From CAVQBC01 sp963710665 (GTDB lineage: Bacteria; Actinomycetota; Thermoleophilia; Solirubrobacterales; Solirubrobacteraceae), in contig CAVQBC010000006.1 in NCBI GenBank assembly GCA_963710665.1, forward strand, positions 248,001 through 312,000: a stretch of DNA of 64,000 nucleotides, given 5' to 3'. Shown here piece after piece: positions 19,910-28,613 of the stretch. Made by a program: the position numbers and the translations under genes. Below the pieces are notes generated by a model. It was given only the letters and a program-made list of their open reading frames with translations. It searched no databases and had not been told where the DNA came from. Every line of letters begins with the position of its first letter. Position 1 is the stretch's first letter.

Positions 19910-20620
19910 ATGACCAGCGAGGTCGACGTCCTGTGGCGGCTCGGGCTCGCCCTCCTGCTCTCGTCCGCGATCGGCGTCGAGCGCGAGCTGCGCCAGAAGA
20001 GCGCGGGCCTGCGCACGCACACGCTCGTGGGCCTCGGGGCGGCGCTGTTCATGCTCGTCAGCGAGTACGGCTTCGCCGACGTCCTGCGCGACGACAACAT
20101 CGTGCTCGACCCCTCGCGCGTCGCCGCCCAGGTCGTGTCCGGGATCGGCTTCATCGGCGGCGGGCTGATCTTCGTCCGCCGCGACGCCGTCCGCGGCCTC
20201 ACGACCGCCGCCGGCGTGTGGCTCACCACCGCGGTCGGCATGGCGTGCGGCGGCGCGCTGCCGCTGCTGGCGGTCGCCACCACCGCGGGCTACTTCCTGG
20301 TCGCCTACGGCTACCCGGCCATCGCCCGGCACCTGCCGCGCTCCGGCGAGGCGCAGTCGGCGCTGCGGCTCGCCTACCTCGACGGGCGCGGCGTGCTGCG
20401 CCTCGCGCTCGCCGAGTGCACGCAACGTGGCTTCGCCGTGGCCGACGTCGCCGTGCAACGGGCCGGCGGGGACGGTGACGCACCGGGCGACCCGCGCACG
20501 GTCGTCGTGCGCCTCGAGGTGCTGGGCGCGGGCGCCGTGGCCGAGCTGGCCGCGGGCCTCGACGCCATCGAGGGCGTGGTCGCGGTGACCGCCGGCGACG
20601 CCAACGAGCGCGCCGCCTGA
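19910..20620 (+). CDS. MgtC/SapB family membrane protein
   Basis: This 236-aa protein has 4-5 N-terminal membrane segments with the MgtC signatures LLLSSAIGVERELRQKSAGLRTH and GIGFIGGGLIFVRRDAVRGLTTAAGVW. A soluble ACT-like C-terminal domain (about residues 150-236) follows. MgtC relatives modulate Mg2+ adaptation or F-ATPase activity; the role here is unknown. TAGACG lies 6 nt before the ATG, suggesting its own leaderless transcript. Confidence 0.88.
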   Translation: MTSEVDVLWRLGLALLLSSAIGVERELRQKSAGLRTHTLVGLGAALFMLVSEYGFADVLRDDNIVLDPSRVAAQVVSGIGFIGGGLIFVRRDAVRGLTTAAGVWLTTAVGMACGGALPLLAVATTAGYFLVAYGYPAIARHLPRSGEAQSALRLAYLDGRGVLRLALAECTQRGFAVADVAVQRAGGDGDAPGDPRTVVVRLEVLGAGAVAELAAGLDAIEGVVAVTAGDANERAA

Positions 20621-20654
20621 GCACCCCCGGCGGCCGCTCGCCGACGGCGCTGGG

Positions 20655-20660
20655 TAACGT
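20655..20660 (+). promoter_or_regulatory. -10-like hexamer before proC
   Basis: TAACGT lies 7 nt before the GTG at 20668. It overlaps the alternative GTG at 20659 and so favours the downstream start. Confidence 0.4.
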
Positions 20661-20667
20661 GCTCGGC

Positions 20668-21420
20668 GTGCAGATCGGCTTCATCGGGTCCGGGAACATG
20701 GCTCGCGCGCTCGCGCGTGGCTGGGGCGAGCCCCTGCTGTGCACGGACTCGGGGTCGGGCCGCGCGACCGCGCTCGCGGCCGAGCTGGGCGGCGAGGCGC
20801 TCGCCTCCAACCGCGAGCTGGCCGAGCGCGCCGACCTCGTGATCCTCGCCCACAAGCCGGCCCAGCTCGACGCGATCGCGGGGGAGGTCGCCGGGGTCGC
20901 GAAGGCCGTCGTCTCGCTGCTCGCGCGCACGCCGCAGAGCGAGGTGCGGCGCGCGTACCCGGACACGCCGGTGTTCCGTGTGGAGCCCAACACGCCGGTG
21001 GCGGTGCGCCGGGGGGTCTCGGCCTTCGCCGCCCCCGACGCGCCGATCGACGAGGACCTGCGCCGCGCGGTCCACGAGCGCTTCGCGCGCGTGGGCGAGG
21101 TCGTGATCGTCCCCGAGCACCTGATGTCCGCCGCCGGCGCCTGCGCCGGGGTGGGGCCGGCCTACTTCGCCCTGCTGGTCGAGGCGCAGGTCGACGCCGC
21201 CGTGCGCCGCGGCCTCGGCGCCGAGCAGGCCTCGGTGCTGGTGACCGAGACCATGGCGGGCACGGCGGAGCTGCTGCGCGAGGCCGGCTACGACACGCTC
21301 GCCCTGCGCCGCGCGGTCGCCTCCCCCGGCGGGACCACCGCCCGCGGGCTCGCCGCGCTCGAGCGCGGCGGCGTGCGCGCGTCCTTCCATGACGCCATCG
21401 ATGCCATCGTGGACTCCTGA
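20668..21420 (+). CDS. proC: pyrroline-5-carboxylate reductase
   Basis: ProC reduces pyrroline-5-carboxylate to proline with NAD(P)H, the last step of proline synthesis. The protein has about 250 aa. It begins with a Rossmann strand (QIGFIGSGNMARALARG), has the second-strand region VILAHKPAQL, and carries the family C-terminal motif VASPGGTTARGLAALERGGVR. The GTG at 20668 gives the expected N terminus immediately before the first strand. Its TGA overlaps the ATG of the yggT-like gene. Confidence 0.93.
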   Translation: MQIGFIGSGNMARALARGWGEPLLCTDSGSGRATALAAELGGEALASNRELAERADLVILAHKPAQLDAIAGEVAGVAKAVVSLLARTPQSEVRRAYPDTPVFRVEPNTPVAVRRGVSAFAAPDAPIDEDLRRAVHERFARVGEVVIVPEHLMSAAGACAGVGPAYFALLVEAQVDAAVRRGLGAEQASVLVTETMAGTAELLREAGYDTLALRRAVASPGGTTARGLAALERGGVRASFHDAIDAIVDS

Positions 21421-21722
21421 TGCTCGTCTTCGCCGCCGTCCGCGACCAGATCGCCGACTTCCTCGACGCCCTGATCCTCGTCTACACGCTGTGCATCTTC
21501 GCGTGGATCGTCGTCTCGCTCGTCTTCTCCTTCGGCGTCCGCGTGCCCTACTCGCGGCCGGTCAACGCGATCCTCGACTTCCTGCGCGACGTGACCGAGC
21601 CCTACCTGCGGATCTTCCGCAGGCTGGGCCTGCGGATCGGCCCGCTCGACCTCAGCCCGATCATCGCCCTGCTCGTGCTGCGGATCGTGGGCGGGATCAT
21701 CACCGGGCTCATCCGCGGGTAG
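21420..21722 (+). CDS. YggT family membrane protein
   Basis: This 100-aa protein has two hydrophobic segments and the typical pair of features RPVNAILDFLRDVTEPYLRIFRR and GPLDLSPIIALLVL. YggT proteins lie near division or proC genes in many bacteria and are linked to osmotic or septal functions, without a defined activity. Its ATG overlaps the proC stop, and lspA follows after 2 bp, so the three genes form one operon. Confidence 0.9.
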   Translation: MLVFAAVRDQIADFLDALILVYTLCIFAWIVVSLVFSFGVRVPYSRPVNAILDFLRDVTEPYLRIFRRLGLRIGPLDLSPIIALLVLRIVGGIITGLIRG

Positions 21723-21724
21723 CG

Positions 21725-22249
21725 GTGGGCGACCGGGCGCGCTCGACGGCGCGCGCACTGGCCGTGATGGTCGCGGTGGTCGCGCTCGACCAGGTGGTCA
21801 AGGCGATCGTCAACGGCACGCTCGCGCTGGGGGAGAGCGTCGCCGTGTTCCCGGGCCTGGACATCGTCAACGTGCGCAACCGCGGCGTGGCGTTCGGGAT
21901 GTTCGCCGACGGCGGCGCGCTGCTCGTCGTCCTCACCGCCGTCGCGCTGATCGCGCTGCTGGCCTTCTTCCTCACCCACAGCGGGCGCCCGCTCGTGTGG
22001 CTGCCCGTCGGACTGCTGCTGGGGGGCGCGGCGGGAAACCTGATCGACCGCGCGCGCCAGGGCTCGGTGACCGACTACATCGACCCGGTGCTGTGGCCGG
22101 CCTTCAACGTGGCCGACATCGCGATCACGCTCGGCGTGCTGTCGCTGCTCTACGTGCTCGAGGGGGCGCCGGCGCGCCGCGAGCGCGAGCAGCGGCTGCG
22201 CGGTGCCGGCCCGCGCACGCCCGTGGCCGGGCCGCGCGATGACCAATGA
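21725..22249 (+). CDS. lspA: lipoprotein signal peptidase II
   Basis: LspA cleaves the signal peptide of prolipoproteins after lipid modification, within the membrane. The 174-aa protein has four hydrophobic segments and the conserved patches ALDQVVK, RNRGVAFG, GNLIDRARQGSVTDYID and FNVADIAI, which hold the two catalytic Asp residues. The GTG at 21725 lies 3 nt after the yggT stop. Its stop overlaps the start of the pseudouridine synthase gene. A substrate lipoprotein (the sugar-binding protein at 46666) is in this window. Confidence 0.93.
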   Translation: MGDRARSTARALAVMVAVVALDQVVKAIVNGTLALGESVAVFPGLDIVNVRNRGVAFGMFADGGALLVVLTAVALIALLAFFLTHSGRPLVWLPVGLLLGGAAGNLIDRARQGSVTDYIDPVLWPAFNVADIAITLGVLSLLYVLEGAPARREREQRLRGAGPRTPVAGPRDDQ

Positions 22250-23142
22250 CGGGTGGGGGGGACCCTCTGGTCGCGACCGTCCCGCCCGAGGCGGCGGGGG
22301 AGCGGCTCGACGTGTTCCTGGCGGACCACGCGGGCTCCCGCGCCGCCGCCCAGCGCCTGATCGACGCCGGGCGGGTGCAGGTCGACGGCGCGGCGCGGCC
22401 CAAGCGCCACGTGCTGGCGGCGGGGGCGCGCGTCACCGTCGACGTCGCGCCGGCCGTCTCCGAGCCGGAGGTCGCGCCGGCGCGGTTCGACCTCGCCTAC
22501 GAGGACGAGCACCTGCTGGTGGTCGACAAGCCCGCCGGGGTGGTCGTCCACCCCGGGCCCGGCCACGCGCGGGGGACGCTCGTCCAGGCGCTCGAGGGGC
22601 GCGTGGCGGGCGGCGAGGACCCGGAGCGCCCCGGGGTCGTGCACCGACTCGACCGCGACACGTCCGGGCTGCTGCTGCTCGCGCGCACCGAGCCGGTCCA
22701 CGCCGCGTTGCAGGCGATGCTGGCCGCGCGCGAGATCACCCGGATGTATCTCGTCCTTGTGGACGGCCGGCCGGCCGCGCGCAGCGGCACGATCGACGCC
22801 CCGCTCGGGCGCGACCGGCGCGTGCGCACCCGCATCTCGACCGACACCGACGAGCCGCGCGCGGCGATCACCCACTTCGACACCGTCGAGGCGCGCCCCG
22901 GCGCGACGCTGCTGCGCGTGCGGCTGCAGACCGGCCGCACGCACCAGATCCGCGCGCACCTGCGGGCGATCGGCCACCCCGTGCTGGGGGACCCGGTCTA
23001 CGGCGTCACCGGCCGGCTGGGCCTGCAGCGCCAGTTCCTGCACGCCGAGCGGCTGGCGCTGCGTCATCCCGTCACCGGCTCCGGGCTCGACGTCCGCTCG
23101 CCCCTCCCCGACGATCTCGCCGCCGCGCTCGAGCGCGCGTGA
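22246..23142 (+). CDS. RluA family pseudouridine synthase
   Basis: This 298-aa protein has an N-terminal S4 RNA-binding domain (GERLDVFLADHAGSRAAAQRLI) and the RluA catalytic core with the Asp motif HRLDRDTSGLLLLA. It also has LVLVDGR, the RTHQIRAHL motif and GDPVYG. It isomerises specific uridines, most often in 23S rRNA (RluD-like), but the target is not certain. It overlaps lspA by 4 bp. A 16-bp GC hairpin just after the stop probably ends the proC-yggT-lspA transcript. Confidence 0.92.
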   Translation: MTGGGDPLVATVPPEAAGERLDVFLADHAGSRAAAQRLIDAGRVQVDGAARPKRHVLAAGARVTVDVAPAVSEPEVAPARFDLAYEDEHLLVVDKPAGVVVHPGPGHARGTLVQALEGRVAGGEDPERPGVVHRLDRDTSGLLLLARTEPVHAALQAMLAAREITRMYLVLVDGRPAARSGTIDAPLGRDRRVRTRISTDTDEPRAAITHFDTVEARPGATLLRVRLQTGRTHQIRAHLRAIGHPVLGDPVYGVTGRLGLQRQFLHAERLALRHPVTGSGLDVRSPLPDDLAAALERA

Positions 23143-23150
23143 GGCAAGCT

Positions 23151-23184
23151 CCGGCGGGGCGGCGCGAGCGCGCCGCCCCGCCGG
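23151..23184 (+). terminator. 16-bp GC hairpin without T-tract
   Basis: CCGGCGGGGCGGCGCG is followed by AG and its exact reverse complement, starting 9 nt after the pseudouridine synthase stop. No run of T follows. Confidence 0.55.
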
Positions 23185-23269
23185 GCGGGAAGCGCGGGCC
23201 GCGCCACCGGTGGTAGGGAAGGGGCGGACCCGCATCGGCTCACAACGCGAGGCGGCGGCCGAACTTGCG

Positions 23270-23275
23270 TACACT
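23270..23275 (+). promoter_or_regulatory. candidate -10 of the rpsB operon
   Basis: TACACT, preceded by TTGCG, lies about 140 nt before rpsB. No clear -35 is seen 17 nt upstream. If real, the rpsB mRNA has a long leader, which could hold an S2-binding control element as in other bacteria; no specific fold was identified. Confidence 0.3.
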
Positions 23276-23414
23276 CATTGGCCGTTGTCCAACCGACCCC
23301 GGGGGATCACCCCTGGGGGCGGCGGCCCTGCCCGGCGCGCGTGCGCCGGGTCCGCACGCCCCCTTTCCGCCCGGGCGCAGTCCAATTCACATCACACAAG
23401 GGAGAGCAGCCACG

Positions 23415-24620
23415 ATGGCCGCAGTCGGCATCAGGGAGCTGCTGGAGGCCGGCGTGCACTTCGGCCACCAGACGCGCCGCTGGAACCCCAAGATGCGCCG
23501 CTTCATCTTCGGCGAGCGCAGCGGGATCTACATCATCGATCTTCTGAAGACCGAGGCCCTGCTCGAGCAGGCCCGGCAGTTCGCCGCCGATCTCTCGGGC
23601 CGCGGCGGCACGGTGCTCTTCGTGGGTACCAAGAAGCAGGCCCGGGACGCGATCAAGGAGACCGCCGAGGCGGCGGGGATGCCCTACGTCAACCACCGCT
23701 GGCTGGGCGGCCTGCTGACGAACTACCAGACGATCTCGCAGCGCATCAAGCGCCTGCACGACCTCGAGCGCTTCGAGGCCGAGGACCAGCTGCAGCTCCT
23801 GCCCACGCGGGAGCGCCTGGCGGCCCAGGCCGACCTCGAGAAGCTGCGGGCGAACCTCGGTGGCGTCAAGAACATGCAGCGCGTCCCCGACGCGCTGTTC
23901 GTGGTCGACCTCAAGACCGAGGCGATCGCGGTCCGGGAGGCCCAGCGCCTGCGGGTCCCGATCATCGGCCTGGTCGACACCAACTGCGACCCCGACGGCA
24001 TCGCCTACGTCATCCCCGGCAACGACGACGCGATCCGCTCCTGCTCGCTGGTGACGCGTGCGGTCGGCGAGGTCGTCTCCGAGGGCCACCAGGCGTTCCG
24101 CGCCCAGGAGGAGCAGGCCCGGCGCGAGGCCGAGGAGCAGGCGCGCCGCGAGCAGGAGGAGCGCGCCCGCCGCGAGGCCGAGGAGCGCGAGCGCCAGGAG
24201 GCCGAGGAGGCCGCCGCGCGGCAGGCCGAGCGTGACGCGCAGGAGGCCGAGCTGGCGCGGACCCAGACCGCCGAGGGCGCCACGCGCGACCAGGCCGAGG
24301 AGCAGGTGGCGAGCGCGGTGGCCGCGGAGGGCCGCCCGGCGCCGGAGGGCCGCGGCGCGGCCGAGGCCGGCGCGGCGGCGCAGGCCGCCGACGAGCCCGC
24401 CGTCCCCGCGGCCGGGAGCCCCGGCCCGCCGGAGCGCGAGCGCCAGAACCCCGAGTCCGGTGAGCGCGTGCCCCAGGAGGCCGGCGCGGCCGCCGGCGAG
24501 GGCGCCCCGGCGAGCGACACCGCCGAGGCCGCCCCGGCGAGCGACCCCGCCGAGGCCGCGACGCCCGTGGCCGAGACCGACACTGAGACCACCGACGACC
24601 CGAGCACCCAGGAGAGCTGA
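23415..24620 (+). CDS. rpsB: 30S ribosomal protein S2 with long C-terminal tail
   Basis: Residues 1 to about 229 are a normal S2: AGVHFGHQTRRWNPKM, FVGTKKQARDAI, YVNHRWLGGLLTN and GLVDTNCDPDGIAYVIPGND. The protein continues to 401 aa. Residues about 230-285 are a Glu/Arg/Ala coiled-coil-like stretch of repeated EEQARREAEE-type units. Residues 286-401 are Ala/Glu/Pro-rich and low in hydrophobics, probably disordered. The start is ATG 23415 behind GGAGAG. The operon continues tsf-pyrH-frr. Confidence 0.95.
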   Translation: MAAVGIRELLEAGVHFGHQTRRWNPKMRRFIFGERSGIYIIDLLKTEALLEQARQFAADLSGRGGTVLFVGTKKQARDAIKETAEAAGMPYVNHRWLGGLLTNYQTISQRIKRLHDLERFEAEDQLQLLPTRERLAAQADLEKLRANLGGVKNMQRVPDALFVVDLKTEAIAVREAQRLRVPIIGLVDTNCDPDGIAYVIPGNDDAIRSCSLVTRAVGEVVSEGHQAFRAQEEQARREAEEQARREQEERARREAEERERQEAEEAAARQAERDAQEAELARTQTAEGATRDQAEEQVASAVAAEGRPAPEGRGAAEAGAAAQAADEPAVPAAGSPGPPERERQNPESGERVPQEAGAAAGEGAPASDTAEAAPASDPAEAATPVAETDTETTDDPSTQES

Positions 24621-24626
24621 ACAGAC

Positions 24627-25232
24627 GTGAGCAACCCGATCTCCGCCGCGCAGGTGAAGGAGCTGCGTGACCGCACCGGCGCGGGCATGATGGACTGCAA
24701 GCGAGCGCTGACCGAGACCGGCGGCGACGTCGACAGGGCCGTCGAGCTGCTGCGCGTCCAGTTGGGCGACAAGGCCATGAAGGTCGGCGCCCGCGAGGCC
24801 ACCGAGGGCACCGTGCAGTCCTACATCCACGCCAACGGCAAGGTCGGCGTGCTCGTCGAGGTGGACTGCAACACGGACTTCGTGGCGCGCAACGAGGACT
24901 TCGTGTCCTTCGCCCGCGAGGTCGCGTTGCACATCGCCGCCTCGCCGACGACCCGCTACGTCTCCGAGGCGGAGATCCCCGAGGAGGCCCGCGAGGCCGA
25001 GCTGCGCGTGTTCGAGCAGCAGGCCGCCGACAAGCCGGAGCGGGTGCGGCCCCAGATCGCCGAGGGCAAGCTCAAGAAGTGGATGGAGGAGGTCGTCCTG
25101 CTCAACCAGGTCCACGTCAACCAGGACAGGTACGAGGGCAAGACGATCGAGGAGCTGCGGACCGAGCTCTCCGGCACGACCGGGGAGAACGTCGTCATCC
25201 GCCGCTTCTCCCGCTTCGCGGTGGGGGTGTAG
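24627..25232 (+). CDS. tsf: elongation factor Ts
   Basis: EF-Ts is the nucleotide exchange factor for EF-Tu. At 201 aa it is the short form, as in Thermus. The N-terminal UBA-like domain reads AAQVKELRDRTGAGMMDCKRAL, followed by the core signature with the TDF loop (CNTDFVARNEDF). The GTG at 24627 lies 6 nt after rpsB. It is the standard neighbour of rpsB. Confidence 0.96.
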   Translation: MSNPISAAQVKELRDRTGAGMMDCKRALTETGGDVDRAVELLRVQLGDKAMKVGAREATEGTVQSYIHANGKVGVLVEVDCNTDFVARNEDFVSFAREVALHIAASPTTRYVSEAEIPEEAREAELRVFEQQAADKPERVRPQIAEGKLKKWMEEVVLLNQVHVNQDRYEGKTIEELRTELSGTTGENVVIRRFSRFAVGV

Positions 25233-25256
25233 GCCGCGGCGGCCCGGGGGCCACAG

Positions 25257-25970
25257 GTGCCCGTGTTCGATCGCATCCTGGTCAAGCTCTCCGGCGAGGC
25301 GCTGCTGGGCGATCGCGAGTTCGGGACCGACGCCGGGCGCGTGCAGGCGATCGCCGCCCAGCTCAAGAGCGTGCACGACCGCGGCGTCGAGGTCGCGGTC
25401 GTGCTCGGCGCGGGCAACATCTACCGCGGGCTCGAGGGCGCGGCGGCCGGGATGGACCGGGCGACCGCCGACTACATGGGCATGCTGGCGATCGTGCTCA
25501 ACGCGCTGACGCTCCAGGACGCCCTCGAGAAGGCCGGCGTGCACACGCGCGTGCAGTCGGCGATCACGATCTCCGAGGTCGCCGAGCCCTACATCCGCCG
25601 CCGCGCGATCCGCCACCTCGAGAAGGGCCGGATGGTGATCTTCGCGGCGGGGACCGGCAACCCGTTCTTCACCTCGGACACCGCGGCGGCGCTGCGCGCG
25701 CTCGAGATGCACGCCGACGCGCTGCTGATGGCCAAGAACGGCGTCGACGGCGTCTACACCGCCGATCCGCGCCTCGACGCCGGCGCTGAGCTGATCGACG
25801 AGATCACCGCCCGCGAGGCGCTGCAGCGTGGACTGAAGGTCATGGACTCGACGGCACTGTCGCTGTGCATGGACAACCACCTGCCGATCTACGTCTTCAA
25901 CATGGACGACGAGCGGAACATCGATCGGATAGTTTCCGGCGAGAAGGTCGGCACCGTGGTGAAGACGTGA
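25257..25970 (+). CDS. pyrH: UMP kinase
   Basis: PyrH phosphorylates UMP to UDP in pyrimidine synthesis. The 237-aa amino-acid-kinase-fold protein has the LVKLSGEALLG start, VLGAGNIYRG, the segment DRATADYMGMLAIVLNAL and the ATP-site GTGNPFFTSDTAAALRA. The ATG/GTG choice is GTG 25257. Its TGA overlaps the GTG of frr, so the two are coupled. Confidence 0.95.
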   Translation: MPVFDRILVKLSGEALLGDREFGTDAGRVQAIAAQLKSVHDRGVEVAVVLGAGNIYRGLEGAAAGMDRATADYMGMLAIVLNALTLQDALEKAGVHTRVQSAITISEVAEPYIRRRAIRHLEKGRMVIFAAGTGNPFFTSDTAAALRALEMHADALLMAKNGVDGVYTADPRLDAGAELIDEITAREALQRGLKVMDSTALSLCMDNHLPIYVFNMDDERNIDRIVSGEKVGTVVKT

Positions 25971-26530
25971 CCATCATCGACGACTTCCTGCAGGACGCGC
26001 GGGAGCACATGGACAAGTCCGTGGACGCGACGCGGGCGAAGTTCTCCTCCGTGCGCACCGGGCGCGCGAGCCCGGCGCTGCTCGACCGCATCCAGGTCGA
26101 CTACTACGGGGCCCAGACGCCGCTCAAGCAGCTCGCGACGATCTCGGCGTCCGAGGCGCGGCTGCTCACCGTCCAGCCGTACGACAAGAGCTCGATCAAG
26201 GCCATCGAGCGCTCGATCCTCGAGTCGGACGTCGGCTTGACACCCAACAACGACGGCCAGGTCATCCGCCTGGTGATCCCGGAGCTCACCGAGGAGCGCC
26301 GCAAGCAGCTCGTCAAGGTCGTTCGCGGCCTGGCGGAGGAGGGCCGCGTGGCCATCCGCAACATCCGCCGCGACGTCATGCACGACCTGCGCGAGCTGCG
26401 CGACGCCGGCGAGGCGGGCTCCGACGACGAGCACCGCGCCGAGGAGGCGCTGCAGAAGCTCACCGACGAGAAGGTCTCCGAGCTCGAGGGCCTGCTCAAG
26501 GGCAAAGAAGAAGAGATCCTCGAGGTCTGA
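25967..26530 (+). CDS. frr: ribosome recycling factor
   Basis: RRF splits post-termination ribosomes together with EF-G. The 187-aa protein has family patches SVRTGRASPALLDRIQVDYYG, PYDKSSIKAIERSI and GLTPNNDGQVIRLVIPELTEE, followed by the long helical hairpin ending in EEEILEV. The GTG at 25967 overlaps the pyrH stop. uppS starts 1 nt after its stop. Confidence 0.96.
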   Translation: MTIIDDFLQDAREHMDKSVDATRAKFSSVRTGRASPALLDRIQVDYYGAQTPLKQLATISASEARLLTVQPYDKSSIKAIERSILESDVGLTPNNDGQVIRLVIPELTEERRKQLVKVVRGLAEEGRVAIRNIRRDVMHDLRELRDAGEAGSDDEHRAEEALQKLTDEKVSELEGLLKGKEEEILEV

Positions 26531-26531
26531 G

Positions 26532-27209
26532 ATGGCCGACCAGGGGGTCGCCGCCACCCACGTCGCGATCATCACCGACGGCAACGGCCGCTGGGCGTCC
26601 CAGCGCGGCCTGCCGGTGGCGGAGGGCCACGCGGCCGGCGCGGACACCGTCAAGGCGCGCCTGCGCGACGCGGTCGACCTGGGGATCCGCGAGCTGACGG
26701 TGTACTCGTTCTCGACCGAGAACTGGTCGCGCCCGGCCATCGAGGTGCAGGGGCTGATGGCGATGTTCTCCGAGCGGATCCTGGCCGAGACGCCCGAGCT
26801 GAGCGGCGAGGGCGTCCGCATGCGCTTCATCGGCCGGAAGGAAGGCGTCGACCCGCACCTCGTCGAGCAGATCGCGTGGGCCGAGGAGACCACGCGGGAG
26901 AACGACCGGATCACCTTCTACGTGGCGTTCAACTACGGCGGGCGCGCGGAGATCGTCGATGCCGCCCGGGCGTTCACCGGCACCACCGAGGAGGAGTTCC
27001 GCGCCCAGCTCTACGCGCCGGAGATGCACGACCCGGACCTGATCATCCGCACGAGCGGCGAGCGGCGCCTGTCCAACTACCTGCTGTGGCAGTCGGCCTA
27101 CAGCGAGCTGGTGTTCACCGACACGCTGTGGCCGGACTTCTCCCGCGACGACTTCGAGGCGGCGCTGGCGGAGTACGAGGCGCGGCGGCGGCGGTTCGGC
27201 GGGCGCTGA
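26532..27209 (+). CDS. uppS: isoprenyl transferase (undecaprenyl/decaprenyl diphosphate synthase)
   Basis: This cis-prenyltransferase builds the polyprenyl diphosphate carrier for cell-wall synthesis. The 225-aa protein has the catalytic-type Asp in ITDGNGRWASQRG, the SFSTENWSRP motif, and the substrate/Mg site IRTSGERRLSNYLLWQSAYSE. The chain length of the product cannot be told from sequence. It is followed after 3 nt by cdsA, the usual frr-uppS-cdsA order. Confidence 0.93.
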   Translation: MADQGVAATHVAIITDGNGRWASQRGLPVAEGHAAGADTVKARLRDAVDLGIRELTVYSFSTENWSRPAIEVQGLMAMFSERILAETPELSGEGVRMRFIGRKEGVDPHLVEQIAWAEETTRENDRITFYVAFNYGGRAEIVDAARAFTGTTEEEFRAQLYAPEMHDPDLIIRTSGERRLSNYLLWQSAYSELVFTDTLWPDFSRDDFEAALAEYEARRRRFGGR

Positions 27210-27212
27210 GCC

Positions 27213-28154
27213 ATGGCCGGCACCCCGCCGTCCTCGCGCGCGGCCCGCCGCCGGGCGGCCGAGCGAGCCCAGCGCGCCGAGCGTGCCGCGCCGCCCGCGC
27301 GCTCCAGATCGCGGTCGGGTGGGCGGGCTCGGCCGCCGGCCCGCGGCGGGAGCGACCTGCCGGCGCGTGTGGTCGTGGCGATCCCCGCGCTCGTCTTCGC
27401 GATCGTCATCATCGACCAGGGCGGCCTCGTGTTCGCGGCGGGCGCGCTCGTGCTCTGCATCGTGTGCCTGCACGAGCTGTTCCGCATGTACGAGCCGCGG
27501 GGGCCGGTCAAGCTGGCGGGCTTCGCGGCGCTGGTGGGTCTTGCCGCGGCTGCCTACTACGGCACCGAGCGCCAGGTGCTGCTCGCGACGGTGGCGTCCA
27601 TCCCGGTCGTCTTCCTGCTCGGGCTGGCGATGCCCGCGCGTTCCGAAGCGACGCGCACGGACGGGCTGGCGATCACGCTGCTGGGGATCGTGTGGATCGG
27701 GCTCGCGCTCGCGCACGCGATCCTGCTGCGCCAGCTCGACGGCCCGGGCGAGCACGGGGCGGCGATCATCGTCGACGTCCTGGTCGGCACCTTCGTGGGC
27801 GACACCGGCGCCTACCTCGGGGGGCGCTTCCTCGGGCGGCGGCCGCTCGCGACGCGCATCTCGCCCAACAAGACCGTCGAGGGGCTGCTGATCGGCATGC
27901 TCACAGCGATCGTCGCGACGTGGTGCGCGGGGCTCTATCAGGACTGGCTCACGCACGGCCAGGCGCTGCTCCTGGGCCTCGCGGTCGCGGTCACGGCCCC
28001 GCTCGGCGACCTGTTCGAGTCCCAGGTCAAGCGCGACGCCGGCACCAAGGACGCGGGCTCCCTGTTCGGCGCCCACGGCGGGGCCCTGGACCGCCTGGAC
28101 GCGGCCTTCTTCGCCCTCGTGGCCGGCTACTACGTGTACCTGGCCATGTCCTGA
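27213..28154 (+). CDS. cdsA: phosphatidate cytidylyltransferase
   Basis: CdsA makes CDP-diacylglycerol from phosphatidate and CTP in the membrane. The 313-aa protein has a basic, Ala/Arg-rich cytosolic N terminus (about 50 residues), 7-8 membrane segments, and the family signature near residues 265-290: GDLFESQVKRDAGTKDAG. The motif SPNKTVEG is also present. In many genomes dxr would follow directly; here four other genes intervene. Confidence 0.93.
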   Translation: MAGTPPSSRAARRRAAERAQRAERAAPPARSRSRSGGRARPPARGGSDLPARVVVAIPALVFAIVIIDQGGLVFAAGALVLCIVCLHELFRMYEPRGPVKLAGFAALVGLAAAAYYGTERQVLLATVASIPVVFLLGLAMPARSEATRTDGLAITLLGIVWIGLALAHAILLRQLDGPGEHGAAIIVDVLVGTFVGDTGAYLGGRFLGRRPLATRISPNKTVEGLLIGMLTAIVATWCAGLYQDWLTHGQALLLGLAVAVTAPLGDLFESQVKRDAGTKDAGSLFGAHGGALDRLDAAFFALVAGYYVYLAMS

Positions 28155-28238
28155 GGCCGCAGCTCGCGGTTTTCCTGCGTGTCGCACGGGTAGCCCGACG
28201 CAGGAGGTCTCGCAATCCATGGAAAGGAGACCTTCCAG

Positions 28239-28559
28239 ATGCTGACACTCACGCCCGCCGCCTCCGAGGCGGTGAACTCGCTGATGGAGGTGACCGAGAT
28301 GCCCGATGGTGCCGGCATCCGGATCTCGCCCGTCGGCGTGTCCGAGGGCCACGCCGAGCTCTCGATCGGGCTGGCCGAGGCCCCCGAGGCCTCCGACGAC
28401 GTGGTCGAGCAGGAGGGCGCCCGCGTGTTCGTCGAGCCGGAGGTCACGCCGCTGCTGGACGACAAGACGCTCGACGCGTGGGTCGACGACGGCCGCGTCA
28501 CGTTCGCGGTCCGCGACCCCGGCGCGGAGTCCAACGGCACGGGCCCCACGCCCGCCTGA
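28239..28559 (+). CDS. HesB/IscA-like protein without cysteines
   Basis: This 106-aa protein resembles A-type Fe-S carriers: it opens LTLTPAASEAVNSLM, continues with AGIRISPVG, and has the RVFVEPEVTPLLDDKTLDAWV segment that matches the IscA core. All of the ligand cysteines (one mid-protein, two C-terminal in CGCG) are absent, so cluster binding is unlikely. A strong AAAGGAGA Shine-Dalgarno stands before the ATG. It opens the four-gene insert between cdsA and dxr. Confidence 0.7.
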   Translation: MLTLTPAASEAVNSLMEVTEMPDGAGIRISPVGVSEGHAELSIGLAEAPEASDDVVEQEGARVFVEPEVTPLLDDKTLDAWVDDGRVTFAVRDPGAESNGTGPTPA

Positions 28560-28613
28560 CGCCGGGCCGCGCGGCACTTCTCGCCGCGCGCCGGATGCGC
28601 AACCATTCGGCGC

